In this document: piece by piece, positions 48,024 to 57,109 of the stretch | How positions within the stretch are numbered: position 1 is the stretch's first letter | Layout of the letters: every line of letters begins with the position of its first letter | Translations under genes and position numbers: made by a program | The notes under the pieces: model-generated | Databases searched by the model: none | The model's input: the letters and a program-made list of their open reading frames with translations, nothing else | Told to the model about the DNA's origin: nothing | Source: JAJYRX01 sp041655275 | GTDB lineage: Bacteria > Pseudomonadota > Gammaproteobacteria > Burkholderiales > Burkholderiaceae_B | Length of the DNA: 64,000 nucleotides | Assembly (NCBI GenBank): GCA_041655275.1 | Contig: JBBAFU010000009.1 | Coordinates: 84,791 to 148,790 of the forward strand | Direction of reading: 5' to 3'

Positions 48024-48782
48024 TCAAACGCAACGGCCACCATCCACCTCGATACACGTTCCCGTGATGAAAGCCGCCTCGTCGCTGGCCAGATAGAGGC
48101 AGGCATTGGCAACATCCTCTGGCGTTGAAAAACGTCCCAGAGGTATGCCACTCAGAAAGCGAGCGCGATTCTCCGGGGTGTCAGGGACACCCATGAACTC
48201 GGAGAGCAGGCCGGTCGCTCCGATGACGGGATTCACACAATTGACGCGAATATTGTCAGGCCCCAACTCCGCTGCCATGGATTTGCTGGTGGTGATCACT
48301 GCCCCCTTGGTGCCGTTGTACCAGGTGAGCCCCGGCCGGGGTCGAATACCTGCTGTCGAGGCGATATTGATGAAAACACCTTCACCAACAGACCGGAAAT
48401 GTGGCACAAAGCTACGCGCGCTCAGATAGATACTTTTCACATTGATGGCATAAATGCGGTCGAATTCAGCCTCATCCACTTCCAGCATTGGGCGGTTCCT
48501 GTGAGTCGCTCCGGCATTGTTGACAACGATATGAACTGCACCCCACTGTGTCAGGGTGTCCCGGCACAACGCATTCATGCTTTGTGCGTTGGCGACATCC
48601 ACCGCTATGAAGCTTGCCTGGCCACCCCCGGCATTGATCTGATCACTGACACGACGACCAGTGCACTCATTGATATCGGCCACCACGACTTTCGCGCCCT
48701 CCTGCGCAAAACGCACGGCAATCCCCTCTCCGAAGCCTGAGCCTGCCCCGGTCACGACAGCAACCTTATCTCTCAACCGCAT
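48024..48782 (-). CDS. SDR-family oxidoreductase
   Basis: 252 aa classical short-chain dehydrogenase: TGAGSGFGEGIA near residue 11, NNAG near 89, catalytic Ser, TWYNGTKGAV (Tyr-x-x-x-Lys) near 155, and the C-terminal GTCIEVDGGRCV. Substrate is unknown. It lies 9 bp after an aldehyde dehydrogenase, so an alcohol-aldehyde-acid oxidation path is plausible. Confidence 0.85.
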   Translation of the reverse strand: MRLRDKVAVVTGAGSGFGEGIAVRFAQEGAKVVVADINECTGRRVSDQINAGGGQASFIAVDVANAQSMNALCRDTLTQWGAVHIVVNNAGATHRNRPMLEVDEAEFDRIYAINVKSIYLSARSFVPHFRSVGEGVFINIASTAGIRPRPGLTWYNGTKGAVITTSKSMAAELGPDNIRVNCVNPVIGATGLLSEFMGVPDTPENRARFLSGIPLGRFSTPEDVANACLYLASDEAAFITGTCIEVDGGRCV

Positions 48783-48791
48783 ATCTGTCCC

Positions 48792-50240
48792 CTATCCATG
48801 TCTCAGCGCAATAGTCTTGACGGCCGTAAAGCCATAAAGCGCTTCAAAACCCTTCTCCCTTCCATGTCCGCTGGCCTTGACGCCACCGAAAGGAAGTTCG
48901 ACACCACCACCGGCACCGTAGTTGTTGATGAACACCTGACCACACCGAAGACCACGGGCCACGCGCATCTGGCGTGCCCCATCGCGAGTCCACACGCCGG
49001 CCACCAAGCCGTAGGCGCTGTCATTTGCCAATGCCAGCGCTTCAGCCTCGTCGTCAAACGTATGGGTCAGAAGAACAGGCCCGAAGATCTCTTCGCACCA
49101 CAGGCGACTTGTGCTGGGGACATTACGGTACAGGACAGCCACGTGATAAAAACCGCCGGAAGGGGCACTATCTGCGATCTGACCGCGCGCGACCTCATGA
49201 AGACCCTCCGCCTGGGCTTGCGCAATATAGGACTCGACGCGATCAAGCTGACGCTGGCTGATGAGCGGCCCCATGTGGGTGTCCAGCAAGGCCGGACCAG
49301 CGCACAAATCACGAAACCGGTCAGCAAGCGCCTCAAGCAATGGCACCTCGATACCACGCTGCACCAACAGGCGGCTGCCTGCGGAGCACGTCTGTCCCGC
49401 GTTCTGGGCAATGGCATTCACTACCGCCGGCAGGACAGCCTCGATATCTGCGTCATCAAAGACAATCTGAGGTGATTTGCCACCCAGCTCAAGCACCACC
49501 GGACAGTGATGGCCCGCCGCCAGTTCCGACACTCGCTGACCGGTCACCGTCGACCCGGTAAATGACAGATGAGATATGCTTGGGTGTCCCGCAAGGGCGG
49601 CTCCGGCCTCATGACCATAGCCCGTGACTACGTTCAACACACCTGGCGGAAAGCCCGCCTCTTGAGCCAGTTCCAGAAGGCGGAGACTGGACAGGCTTGC
49701 ATCTTCTGCCGGCTTCACCACGCACGCATTGCCTGCCGCCAAAGCGGCGCCAACACTGCGGCCAAAAATCTGCATGGGATAGTTCCACGGGATGATATGA
49801 CCGGTGACCCCATGCGGCTCCCTCAAGGTCAGCACGGTGAAGCCATCTTCATAGGGCAGCGTCTGACCGTGAAGCTTGTCACAGGCGCCGGCATAAAACT
49901 CCAGATATCTGGCTAATGCGACGACATCCGCACGCGCAGTGCGCAATGGCTTTCCCGTATCACGCGCCTCGAGCAACGCCAGATCTTCAGCATGACGCTG
50001 CACTGCAAGACTCCAGGCAGTCAGCAATCGTCCACGATCGCGCGCACTGGTGCGCGCCCACGGCCCATCAAAATGAGATCCCATCGCGGCCCAGGCTGCG
50101 CTCACGGCATGATCGACATCATCCGATGTGCCGCGACGAATCGCAGCAAAGATCTGCCCATCCGACGGATCGACAACAGCAATGCCTTCCCCTGCTGCTG
50201 GTGGCGAGAAAGCATCATCCGAAAAATGGGCTAGCGACAT
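48792..50240 (-). CDS. NAD(P)-dependent aldehyde dehydrogenase
   Basis: 482 aa, normal for the ALDH superfamily. The N-terminal cofactor region has PWNYPMQIFGRSVGAALAAGN; the general-base Glu is in LELGGKSPQIVFDDADI near 255, and the nucleophile Cys in NAGQTCSAGSRLLV near 289. The second cofactor Glu is in EEIFGPVL. Betaine-, gamma-aminobutyraldehyde- or hydroxy-aldehyde-type substrates are all possible. A TGGGTGTCC word (50243-50251) overlaps the place where its ribosome site would be; no better Shine-Dalgarno sequence is visible. Confidence 0.88.
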   Translation of the reverse strand: MSLAHFSDDAFSPPAAGEGIAVVDPSDGQIFAAIRRGTSDDVDHAVSAAWAAMGSHFDGPWARTSARDRGRLLTAWSLAVQRHAEDLALLEARDTGKPLRTARADVVALARYLEFYAGACDKLHGQTLPYEDGFTVLTLREPHGVTGHIIPWNYPMQIFGRSVGAALAAGNACVVKPAEDASLSSLRLLELAQEAGFPPGVLNVVTGYGHEAGAALAGHPSISHLSFTGSTVTGQRVSELAAGHHCPVVLELGGKSPQIVFDDADIEAVLPAVVNAIAQNAGQTCSAGSRLLVQRGIEVPLLEALADRFRDLCAGPALLDTHMGPLISQRQLDRVESYIAQAQAEGLHEVARGQIADSAPSGGFYHVAVLYRNVPSTSRLWCEEIFGPVLLTHTFDDEAEALALANDSAYGLVAGVWTRDGARQMRVARGLRCGQVFINNYGAGGGVELPFGGVKASGHGREKGFEALYGFTAVKTIALRHG

Positions 50241-50270
50241 GATGGGTGTCCCCGACTTGGTCTCCCTGAC

Positions 50271-51647
50271 TTAGCCATGCTGTGCGAGTGAGGGGCTGGC
50301 AGCAAAATAACCCTTGATTCCGCTAAGCATGGCATCGGCCAGGCGATTCTGGTGAGCGGCATTGCGCAACAGCTTTTCTTCGGACGGATTGCTGATGAAA
50401 GCAGTCTCGATCAGAATTGACGGGATGTCGGGTGCTTTCAGAACTGCAAATCCCGCCTGTTCAACGCGCCGCTTGTGCAGGTGATGCACCTTTCCAATCT
50501 CGCCCAGCACACCTGTTCCCAACTGCAGCGAATCGCTGATCTGCGCCGCTGTCGACATATCGAGCAAGACCTGCGCGACCTGCCGATTATGCGCCGCAAG
50601 ATTGATTCCGCCGATCAGATCTGCCTCGTTCTCGCGCTTGGCCATCAGGCGTGCTGCAGCACTGCTCGCGCCCGTCTGCGACAGAGCAAAAACAGACGAT
50701 CCGCGTGCCGACGGCTTGATCCAGGCGTCGGCATGAATGGAAATGAACAAGTCCGCCTTTACGCGACGCGCCTTCTGGACACGCACATGCAAGGGTACGA
50801 AATAATCATTGTCACGCGTCAGATAGGCCCGCATACCCGGCTGCGCATCAATGCGCTTCTGCAGGCGACGCGCAATCTGCAAAACCACATCCTTTTCTCG
50901 CGTACCGCCGGGGCCGATCGCCCCCGGGTCCTCCCCACCATGACCCGGGTCAATAGCAATGAGCAATGGCCGGCCCGGTGCTGGTTTCGCGGGCGTTGCT
51001 GGCCGGACTCCCGGCGCGGGCGGGCGGATCTGGCCACGCACAGTTGGCACCGGAACCGCCGGTGCGGGTGCCGGCGTCGGCGCTGCTGCACGGGAAGGCG
51101 GAGCACCGCGCGCCAGCTGCTCCAGAACCTCAGCCAGCGGGTCAGCCTCAAGATCCTCCATGATGGCAAGCAGCGGATCCTGCGCAATCTTCGGGTAGAG
51201 GTCGATGACCAGGCGATACTGATACTCCCCTATCGGCTTGAGCGTAAAGATCTGCGGTGCAATTGCCTGTTTGAGATCGAGGACGAGACGCAGCACCTCC
51301 GGACGGTTCTGCCCAACCCTGATCGCATCAATATAGGGATCATTGGGCCGAATGCCGGACACCAGAGACTGGATTCCAGAGTTGAGCTGCAAGCCCTTGA
51401 TATCAACAACCAGGCGGTCGGGACCGTCAAGAATGAAGTGCTCTGCTTCAAGCTCCGTGTCAAGCTCCAGTGTCAGGCGTGTATATTCATCGGCAGGCCA
51501 TGTCCGCACCGCAAGAATCGTGGCCGCCCGGCTCAGCCGCGGCAGCACGGGCAGCAGACAAAGTGAGCCAGCCGTGGCGATAAGCCTGCGCCGTGCCGAT
51601 GCCGACTCGCTCAGCGTGGCGCGGGAAAAACTATCGTCTTGAGCCAT
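50271..51647 (-). CDS. amiC: N-acetylmuramoyl-L-alanine amidase AmiC
   Basis: 458 aa periplasmic amidase that splits septal peptidoglycan. The N-terminus has a twin-arginine signal (SARRRLIATAG), as in E. coli AmiC. An AMIN domain (residues about 45-150) follows, then a Pro/Ala linker, then the Amidase_3 domain: zinc ligands in IAIDPGHGGEDPGAIG (His), Glu, and SIHADAW (His), and the catalytic Glu in ETAFISNPSEE. The ATG at 51647 is used; its first 37 bp overlap the tsaE end, the standard tsaE-ami arrangement. Confidence 0.92.
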   Translation of the reverse strand: MAQDDSFSRATLSESASARRRLIATAGSLCLLPVLPRLSRAATILAVRTWPADEYTRLTLELDTELEAEHFILDGPDRLVVDIKGLQLNSGIQSLVSGIRPNDPYIDAIRVGQNRPEVLRLVLDLKQAIAPQIFTLKPIGEYQYRLVIDLYPKIAQDPLLAIMEDLEADPLAEVLEQLARGAPPSRAAAPTPAPAPAVPVPTVRGQIRPPAPGVRPATPAKPAPGRPLLIAIDPGHGGEDPGAIGPGGTREKDVVLQIARRLQKRIDAQPGMRAYLTRDNDYFVPLHVRVQKARRVKADLFISIHADAWIKPSARGSSVFALSQTGASSAAARLMAKRENEADLIGGINLAAHNRQVAQVLLDMSTAAQISDSLQLGTGVLGEIGKVHHLHKRRVEQAGFAVLKAPDIPSILIETAFISNPSEEKLLRNAAHQNRLADAMLSGIKGYFAASPSLAQHG

Positions 51648-52123
51648 GATTTGCCCCTGTCGGTATGTGCTGTCAGGCAAGCATGACGCCCGGATGTCGC
51701 ATATTCCAGCTGAATGTCAAGATCGGGAGCCGGCAAATACTCGCCGGCTCGCTCCGGCCATTCAATCAAGACAACGTTGTCTTCCTGCAAAATCTCGCGA
51801 AATCCAGCATCAAGCCATTCCAGTGTATCGCTAAATCGATAAAAATCAAGATGATATAGCAACAAACTAGAAAGATTATAACTCTCTATCAGAGCGTAGC
51901 TTGGACTCTTGATGCGTCCTCTGATCCCGCAAGCCCGCAGCAAGGCTCGGGCAAAGCTCGTTTTTCCCGTTCCGAGTTCTCCGCGCAAATGAATTCTGCC
52001 TCCGGGACATCCACCGCAAAGGAGTGGTGCAAACTGTTGCGCCAAAGCCTCAGTCGCGGCCTCATCGGGAAGAAAAATACTGATGGTATGGCTGTCCCCA
52101 AGTTTGTCCGACTCTGACGTCAT
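51611..52123 (-). CDS. tsaE: tRNA threonylcarbamoyladenosine biosynthesis ATPase TsaE
   Basis: 170 aa P-loop protein needed with TsaB, TsaC and TsaD for t6A37 on ANN-reading tRNAs. Walker A is RGELGTGKTSFARALL near 50, the switch segment is SPSYALIESYN, HLDFYRF follows, and IEWPERAG is the C-terminal family mark. The ATG at 52123 gives the usual length; the longer frame reads into the neighbouring transporter. It overlaps amiC by 37 bp. Confidence 0.92.
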   Translation of the reverse strand: MTSESDKLGDSHTISIFLPDEAATEALAQQFAPLLCGGCPGGRIHLRGELGTGKTSFARALLRACGIRGRIKSPSYALIESYNLSSLLLYHLDFYRFSDTLEWLDAGFREILQEDNVVLIEWPERAGEYLPAPDLDIQLEYATSGRHACLTAHTDRGKSWLKTIVFPAPR

Positions 52124-52139
52124 ATGAACTCTCTCCAAT

Positions 52140-53033
52140 TTACAGATGGGAGCCAACCAGCAGCCACACAGGCAATGTGATCGCCGAAAAGATCGTACCC
52201 ACCGACATGGTGACTGCAACAACCTCTGGCTGCCCACCCATGCGCGCCGCGAGAACATGGGCAGATGAAGCTGTCGGTACAGCGGCAAACAAGAGCAGCG
52301 CCAGACGCTCCGCGCTGGACAGCCCAAGCACCATGCCGATGACTAGCGCTGCAACGGGCATGAGCAGCAGGCGCACACTGATCAACCAGCTCATGAGGCG
52401 GGCTTGTCCGCGCATTGCATGCAGCGACAGTGTTGCTCCAACACATAGCAACCCAGCTGCAAGTGCGCAGGCACCAAGACGGTCCAGGGTCACGCTCATG
52501 AACCCCGGGACATCCAGACGGGCGAAGTTCGCTGCCAAACCGGCACAGGTCGCCAGTATCAGCGGATTGCGCACAAGCTCTCTCAGCAGACGGCCGTGCT
52601 GCCTCGCGAGGCTGTGAACCGCCGCGAGATTGACCAGAGGTACAGCAAACCCAACAAAAATGGCAATGATGGTCTGAACAGACCCACCGAGACTGCTGCC
52701 GATTGACAAGGCCATATAAGTATTGAAGCGATACGCCGTCTGAGCCATGGATGCATGGGCAGCACGATCGGGTCGTAGCACGGGGACAGCCAGCCAAGCC
52801 ATGAACACACCAAATGCCACCTGCATGACCGTCGCCTGAAAAAGGCTGCCGGCAACGCCCAGGCTGATAGGCGTACGAACGATAGACTGAAAAAGCAAGG
52901 CGGGAAAGAGGATGTAATAAACAAGCTTTTCCAGGTCGCGAAAGAAGACGGGTGTCCAGCCAAGCCGGTGCAACAGGATCCAGCCCAAAGCGACCAATAG
53001 AAAATCAGGCAATATGAGCAGGACGACGGACAT
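52140..53033 (-). CDS. AEC-family transporter (auxin efflux carrier-like)
   Basis: 297 aa with about ten membrane helices and the characteristic unwound crossing in the middle of each half. LVYYILFPALLFQSI near 37 and the C-terminal AAVPTASSAHVLAARMGG are family marks. Bacterial relatives move malonate, malate or similar anions. It lies 16 bp before tsaE on the same strand. Confidence 0.85.
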   Translation of the reverse strand: MSVVLLILPDFLLVALGWILLHRLGWTPVFFRDLEKLVYYILFPALLFQSIVRTPISLGVAGSLFQATVMQVAFGVFMAWLAVPVLRPDRAAHASMAQTAYRFNTYMALSIGSSLGGSVQTIIAIFVGFAVPLVNLAAVHSLARQHGRLLRELVRNPLILATCAGLAANFARLDVPGFMSVTLDRLGACALAAGLLCVGATLSLHAMRGQARLMSWLISVRLLLMPVAALVIGMVLGLSSAERLALLLFAAVPTASSAHVLAARMGGQPEVVAVTMSVGTIFSAITLPVWLLVGSHL

Positions 53034-53121
53034 GAAGGTTGAAGCGAAGAAGGCAGTGTAGAGAGACTATAACTGAGTGGACAGCCACCCATCCGCACAC
53101 CGGGCACCTGCGACCATCGTT

Positions 53122-53127
53122 TATAAT
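53122..53127 (+). promoter_or_regulatory. -10 box of the tRNA-Arg promoter
   Basis: A perfect TATAAT 25 bp before the mature tRNA-Arg start, so transcription would begin near 53134. A clear -35 is not seen. Confidence 0.55.
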
Positions 53128-53151
53128 GGAAGGTCATCGGTGCCGGACCGC

Positions 53152-53226
53152 GTCTCCTTAGTTAAATGGATATAACTTTCCCCTCCTAAGGGAAGATTGC
53201 AGGTTCGATTCCTGCAGGAGACGCCA
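53152..53226 (+). tRNA. tRNA-Arg (anticodon CCT)
   Basis: 75 nt cloverleaf. Acceptor GTCTCCT pairs with AGGAGAC, discriminator G, and CCA is encoded (53224-53226). D arm GTTA/TAAC, anticodon stem TTCCC/GGGAA around the loop CTCCTAA (anticodon CCT, reading AGG), T arm GCAGG/CCTGC with loop TTCGATT. It reads a rare codon in a GC-rich genome. The Y1 transposase gene lies 70 bp downstream on the other strand. Confidence 0.95.
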
Positions 53227-53295
53227 TTTTCGACGAAGATGGCAAAGTACAAAACCCGACAGAAGCAACAAAACCGGCAACCGTAGGCTGGACAG

Positions 53296-54369
53296 TCAAC
53301 CCAGACCAAACAGCAATCTGGCGGAACCGATGCCACGAAGATATCTGACGTTGCGCCGCTTGCGAAAATTGTCAAGACTCGCGGCCGTGCCCACTGCCGT
53401 AGCGAACATCTTCATCATGGTTGTCGCACAAAGCAAAAAGCGCTCATAATCGATTCCCAACCTGACCAGCAGCGGTGGCGCGTCCACAGTGATGCGGCCT
53501 CGCTTGCCGGCCTTCAATTGACGCCCTGCTGTTTCAACGAGCCTGAAATAGTCATGCATGGCAAATGGAATCGCCGCTGGTATGGAGCAGGTTTCATCAA
53601 ACGGCATCAATCGCGCACGAGGCAAACGGGCAAAACAAGACTCATGACGCACGGGTAAGCGGCATTTCTGATTGTTTCCTGGAACGGCAGGCTGACAAGA
53701 TACGTGCTGGTCGTTCTTCAATAATGCCGCACGCTCCGAAATAGACGTATATTCGGAGTCCTCGGGTGTGGTCGCCATTCGGGCACGAACCGGGTTGAGA
53801 TCCACATAGACCATCGCTGTCAGGATTGCCTTTTTATCGAGCAGGGCCTGGCTCTTGAAACGTCCCTCCCAGAACCGTCCGCCAACGCCATCCTCGGCGT
53901 TCGCCTTGCGCGCAACGCTTTCGTTGAGGACTCGCATAAACCACGAAATATCCGTGAGTCGCTGGCGATACAGGGCCACCCAGGATATCAATTCCGGACA
54001 TGTACCAGGATCACACTCATCCTGTGACTGAAGATGCCGTCGAACCACAGCGGTTCCCTGAAACAATTTTGTCCAACGGCTCAGAACCTCGTCACCACTC
54101 CACGCCTGCGCCCGCTGTACGTCAACGCGCAGAACCAGGTGATAGTGATTGCTCATGACCGCGTAAGCCGCAACATCAATGGCAAACACTGCAGCAAGTT
54201 TTTTGATGCGATCCGCGATCCAGGCCCGTCGATGCTCGTACGACTGGCCGCTGGCCTGATCCGTACCGCAGAGATACGCACGCCGCACGCAACGATTTAC
54301 CACGTGATACCAGGGCGTGGCGGACAAACAGATCAGTGTTTTGCGAGCAACAGTCATGTCAAGAAGCAT
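53296..54369 (-). mobile_element. REP-associated tyrosine transposase (RAYT, Y1/HUH)
   Basis: 357 aa (353 from the inner ATG at 54357). The opening RKTLICLSATPWYHVVNRCVRRAYLCG and the HUH motif SNHYHLVLRVD near residue 75 mark the single-stranded DNA transposase family of RAYTs; GGRFWEGRFKSQALLDKKAI with AMVYVDLNPVRA holds the catalytic-Tyr helix region. Full length and no frameshift, so it may be active. There are no IS ends, as expected: RAYTs are domesticated single-copy genes that act on REP palindromes. No REP sequences flank it here. It abuts tRNA-Arg. Confidence 0.85.
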
Positions 54370-54408
54370 AATGCGACACGCTGCAACTGTCTATCTCAAC
54401 CGACTGTT

Positions 54409-55224
54409 TTAATGGATACTTTTGTCACACCCTGCCGACAGGATACGCGCAATCTGATCCGCAGCAATCCGCATCGGTCCCACATGGCTGATCAGGTTTT
54501 CAAGGGATGCCTGTGCCGTTGGCGCATGACAGGCGAGTGCTGCAATCACGTCGCCCTGCGGGTTTCGCACCGGGACAGCCACGGCAACCATACCCACAAC
54601 AAACTCTTCGTCATCAATACCAATTTCACGCGATCGAACCCAATGCAGTGCCGACTCCAGTGCCGCATGACTGATGATGGTCTTCGGCCCCATGCGTTCA
54701 AGCACCAAACGGCTCAGCAATTGTCCGTACCGGGGCTGAGGCGTGAACGCAAGAAAGAGTTTGCCACTGGCAGTGCAATGCAGTGGCACTCTTGATCCAA
54801 TATCCATTCGAAGCTGAAGCCGAAGATGACCAGGACTCTCTACTCGGGCCAAATACTGGACAGCATCACCCGACAGCATATTGAGATTACACGTTTCTCC
54901 TATTAGTGCAACCAATCTTTCCAGCACACTTTGACACGCCCTGAGCAGCGCTGGTCCCTGAACGACTGAAAGACCAAGAGCGTGCGCACGCGGACCGGTC
55001 ACATAGGCTCGCGACCCTGGTGTACGCACGACGTAGGACATGGCCTCCAACTCGCCCAACAGCCGCATAACGCTACTCTTTGGAAGATCCAGCCTGTGTG
55101 CAAGCTGTGACAGAGTCATGGGCAAGCTGGCACGAGACAGCATTTCTACGAGACGCAAGGCCCGCAACGAGCGGCCCGCGCCTATTGTCGATGTTTTGGT
55201 ATTACTCCCCTCCTTTGTATTCAT
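54409..55224 (-). CDS. IclR-family transcriptional regulator
   Basis: 271 aa. The N-terminal winged helix (LRLVEMLSRASLPMTLSQLAHRLDLPKSSVMRLL, given in part) and the C-terminal effector domain (VGMVAVAVPVRNPQGDVIAAL) are typical. It is divergent from the GMC-TRAP operon with a 229-bp gap containing a perfect 14-bp palindrome, and so probably controls it in response to the imported acid or alcohol. A TGGGTGTCC word overlaps its start codon (55224-55232), and no Shine-Dalgarno sequence is seen besides it. Confidence 0.88.
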   Translation of the reverse strand: MNTKEGSNTKTSTIGAGRSLRALRLVEMLSRASLPMTLSQLAHRLDLPKSSVMRLLGELEAMSYVVRTPGSRAYVTGPRAHALGLSVVQGPALLRACQSVLERLVALIGETCNLNMLSGDAVQYLARVESPGHLRLQLRMDIGSRVPLHCTASGKLFLAFTPQPRYGQLLSRLVLERMGPKTIISHAALESALHWVRSREIGIDDEEFVVGMVAVAVPVRNPQGDVIAALACHAPTAQASLENLISHVGPMRIAADQIARILSAGCDKSIH

Positions 55225-55312
55225 GGGTGTCCATCTCCTCTACTGTCACTCGTTTTTCTACCCTATTCCAGCCTGGCCCGCCAATGCAAAATAACACGCG
55301 GCAATGAAACTG

Positions 55313-55326
55313 AAAATGTACATTTT
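55313..55326. promoter_or_regulatory. Perfect palindrome, candidate IclR operator
   Basis: AAAATGTACATTTT is fully self-complementary and sits nearly mid-way between the divergent IclR gene (start 55224) and the GMC gene (start 55454). An outer pair, GCGGCA and TGCCGC, brackets it asymmetrically. Related IclR proteins such as KdgR bind AT-rich palindromes of similar kind. The rest of the 229-bp region shows no clear -35/-10 set. Confidence 0.5.
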
Positions 55327-55453
55327 GTGCCGCCACTGGAACTCATGGTGTTAACCCCATAGAGAATTCCGTTACTGACATTGAAACTGAAAGCACCAGC
55401 AAGCTTATGAATGCAATGAGCTTGATCAATGAAACCGGAAGAACAAGGGTCTT

Positions 55454-57109
55454 ATGCCGCAAGCCGTCGATTACATCGTTGTGGGCGCGGGATCAGCGGG
55501 ATGCGTCCTCGCCAACAGATTAAGTGAAAGCGGTCGACACTCTGTGCGCCTGCTCGAAGCCGGTCCCCCGGATACCAATATCTGGATCCATATTCCCATT
55601 GGTTACGGAAAAACGATGTTCAACAAGACGTTGAACTGGGGTTTCTACACGGACCCCGACCCTAACATGCTAAATCGCCAAATCTATTGGCCGCGAGGAA
55701 AAACGCTGGGTGGCAGCAGCTCCATCAACGGTCTGATCTACATTCGCGGGCAAAGAGAAGATTATGATCGCTGGCAGGACCTGGGAAACCCGGGATGGTC
55801 CTGGGATGATTGCCTTCCTTATTTTCGCAAGCTCGAAAATAACGATCTGGGACCGGGACCAACCCATGGCACGGACGGGCCACTGCATGCCACATCCATC
55901 CGTAGCCGGCACGAACTAGTCGATGCTTTCATTGCTGCTGCACAAACCAAGGGTATTGCCAGAACCGACGACTTCAACACCGGCGACCAAGAAGGCGTCG
56001 GTTACTACCAACTGACAACACATCGCGGCTGGCGGTGCTCGACCGCCAGTGCCTATCTCAAACCTGCCAAAAAAAGGACGAACCTTCAGATTGTCACGCG
56101 CGCACATGCAAGCTGCATCCTTTTCGAGGGCAAGCGCGCTGTGGGTGTCCAGTACCGACAAGGCAACGCCACACACACCATACGAGCCAACAAAGAAGTC
56201 ATCATCGCAGCAGGTGCGCTCATGACGCCGCAACTGCTACAACTCTCCGGTATCGGACCTGCTGATCTCCTGCAGCAATACGGCATACCGGTCACACATC
56301 ACCTGCCCGGTGTTGGCGAGAATCTTCAGGATCATCTGCAACTGAGGCTGATCTATGAAGTCACGAAACCGATCACGAACAATGATCAGTTGCGTAGCAT
56401 GTGGGGACAGCTATCCATGGGACTCCAGTGGCTGTTTCTACGCCGGGGCCCCCTGGCTGTGGGAATCAATCAGGGTGCACTCTTCGGTCGGGCGTTATCC
56501 GAAGCGAAAACACCTGATGTCCAGTTTCACCTTGCCACGCTGTCCGCTGACCTGGCGGGAGGCAAGGTCCATGATTTCTCAGGCTGCACCTACTCGGTGT
56601 GCCAGTTGCGCCCGGAGTCGCGCGGTCACGTAAGAATCCGCTCCGTTGATCCGCTTGAACCGCCGTCAATGCAACCAAACTACCTCTCGGAGGAACTGGA
56701 TCGCAGGACAGCCATCGCAGGCGTGCGTCTTGCTCGCAGCATTGCGAGCGCAGACCCGCTCAAGCAGTTGATGAAGCGCGAATTTCGACCTGGCCATGAC
56801 GCACAGACCGACGATGAGATTCTTCATTTCTGCCGCGAATATGGCGCCACAATCTTCCATCCGACGGGAACAGCCAAGATGGGGCCCGCCTCGGATCAGA
56901 TGGCCGTGGTCGACACCCGCCTGAAGGTTCACGGGATCGACGGCCTGCGCGTCGTTGACGGATCCATCATGCCTACGCTCGTGTCCGGCAACACCAATGT
57001 CCCCATCGTAATGGTGGCCGAGCGCGCATCAGAGTTCATCCTGCAGGATGACCAGGCCTCACATCTGCAGGTGGACACCCACGCATCAAGTCGGAGCACT
57101 GCGCAATGA
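55454..57109 (+). CDS. GMC-family FAD-dependent oxidoreductase (choline/alcohol dehydrogenase-like)
   Basis: 551 aa. The FAD Rossmann motif is IVVGAGSAGCVLANRLSE at residues 6-23; GMC signature 1 is in GKTLGGSSSINGLIYIRGQ near 80; signature 2 is in GALMTPQLLQLSGIG near 255. The C-terminal active site has FHPTGTAKMG (catalytic His) and GNTNVPIVMVAERASE. It oxidises a primary alcohol in relatives (choline, PEG, alkanols). The stop overlaps the small TRAP permease start (ATGA), so the substrate may be what the TRAP system imports. Confidence 0.88.
   Translation: MPQAVDYIVVGAGSAGCVLANRLSESGRHSVRLLEAGPPDTNIWIHIPIGYGKTMFNKTLNWGFYTDPDPNMLNRQIYWPRGKTLGGSSSINGLIYIRGQREDYDRWQDLGNPGWSWDDCLPYFRKLENNDLGPGPTHGTDGPLHATSIRSRHELVDAFIAAAQTKGIARTDDFNTGDQEGVGYYQLTTHRGWRCSTASAYLKPAKKRTNLQIVTRAHASCILFEGKRAVGVQYRQGNATHTIRANKEVIIAAGALMTPQLLQLSGIGPADLLQQYGIPVTHHLPGVGENLQDHLQLRLIYEVTKPITNNDQLRSMWGQLSMGLQWLFLRRGPLAVGINQGALFGRALSEAKTPDVQFHLATLSADLAGGKVHDFSGCTYSVCQLRPESRGHVRIRSVDPLEPPSMQPNYLSEELDRRTAIAGVRLARSIASADPLKQLMKREFRPGHDAQTDDEILHFCREYGATIFHPTGTAKMGPASDQMAVVDTRLKVHGIDGLRVVDGSIMPTLVSGNTNVPIVMVAERASEFILQDDQASHLQVDTHASSRSTAQ

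Noticed and set aside
55430..55440. TTGATCAA near the GMC start as an FNR site
   Set aside because: The half sites are adjacent with no 4-bp spacer, so it is not an FNR-type dyad.
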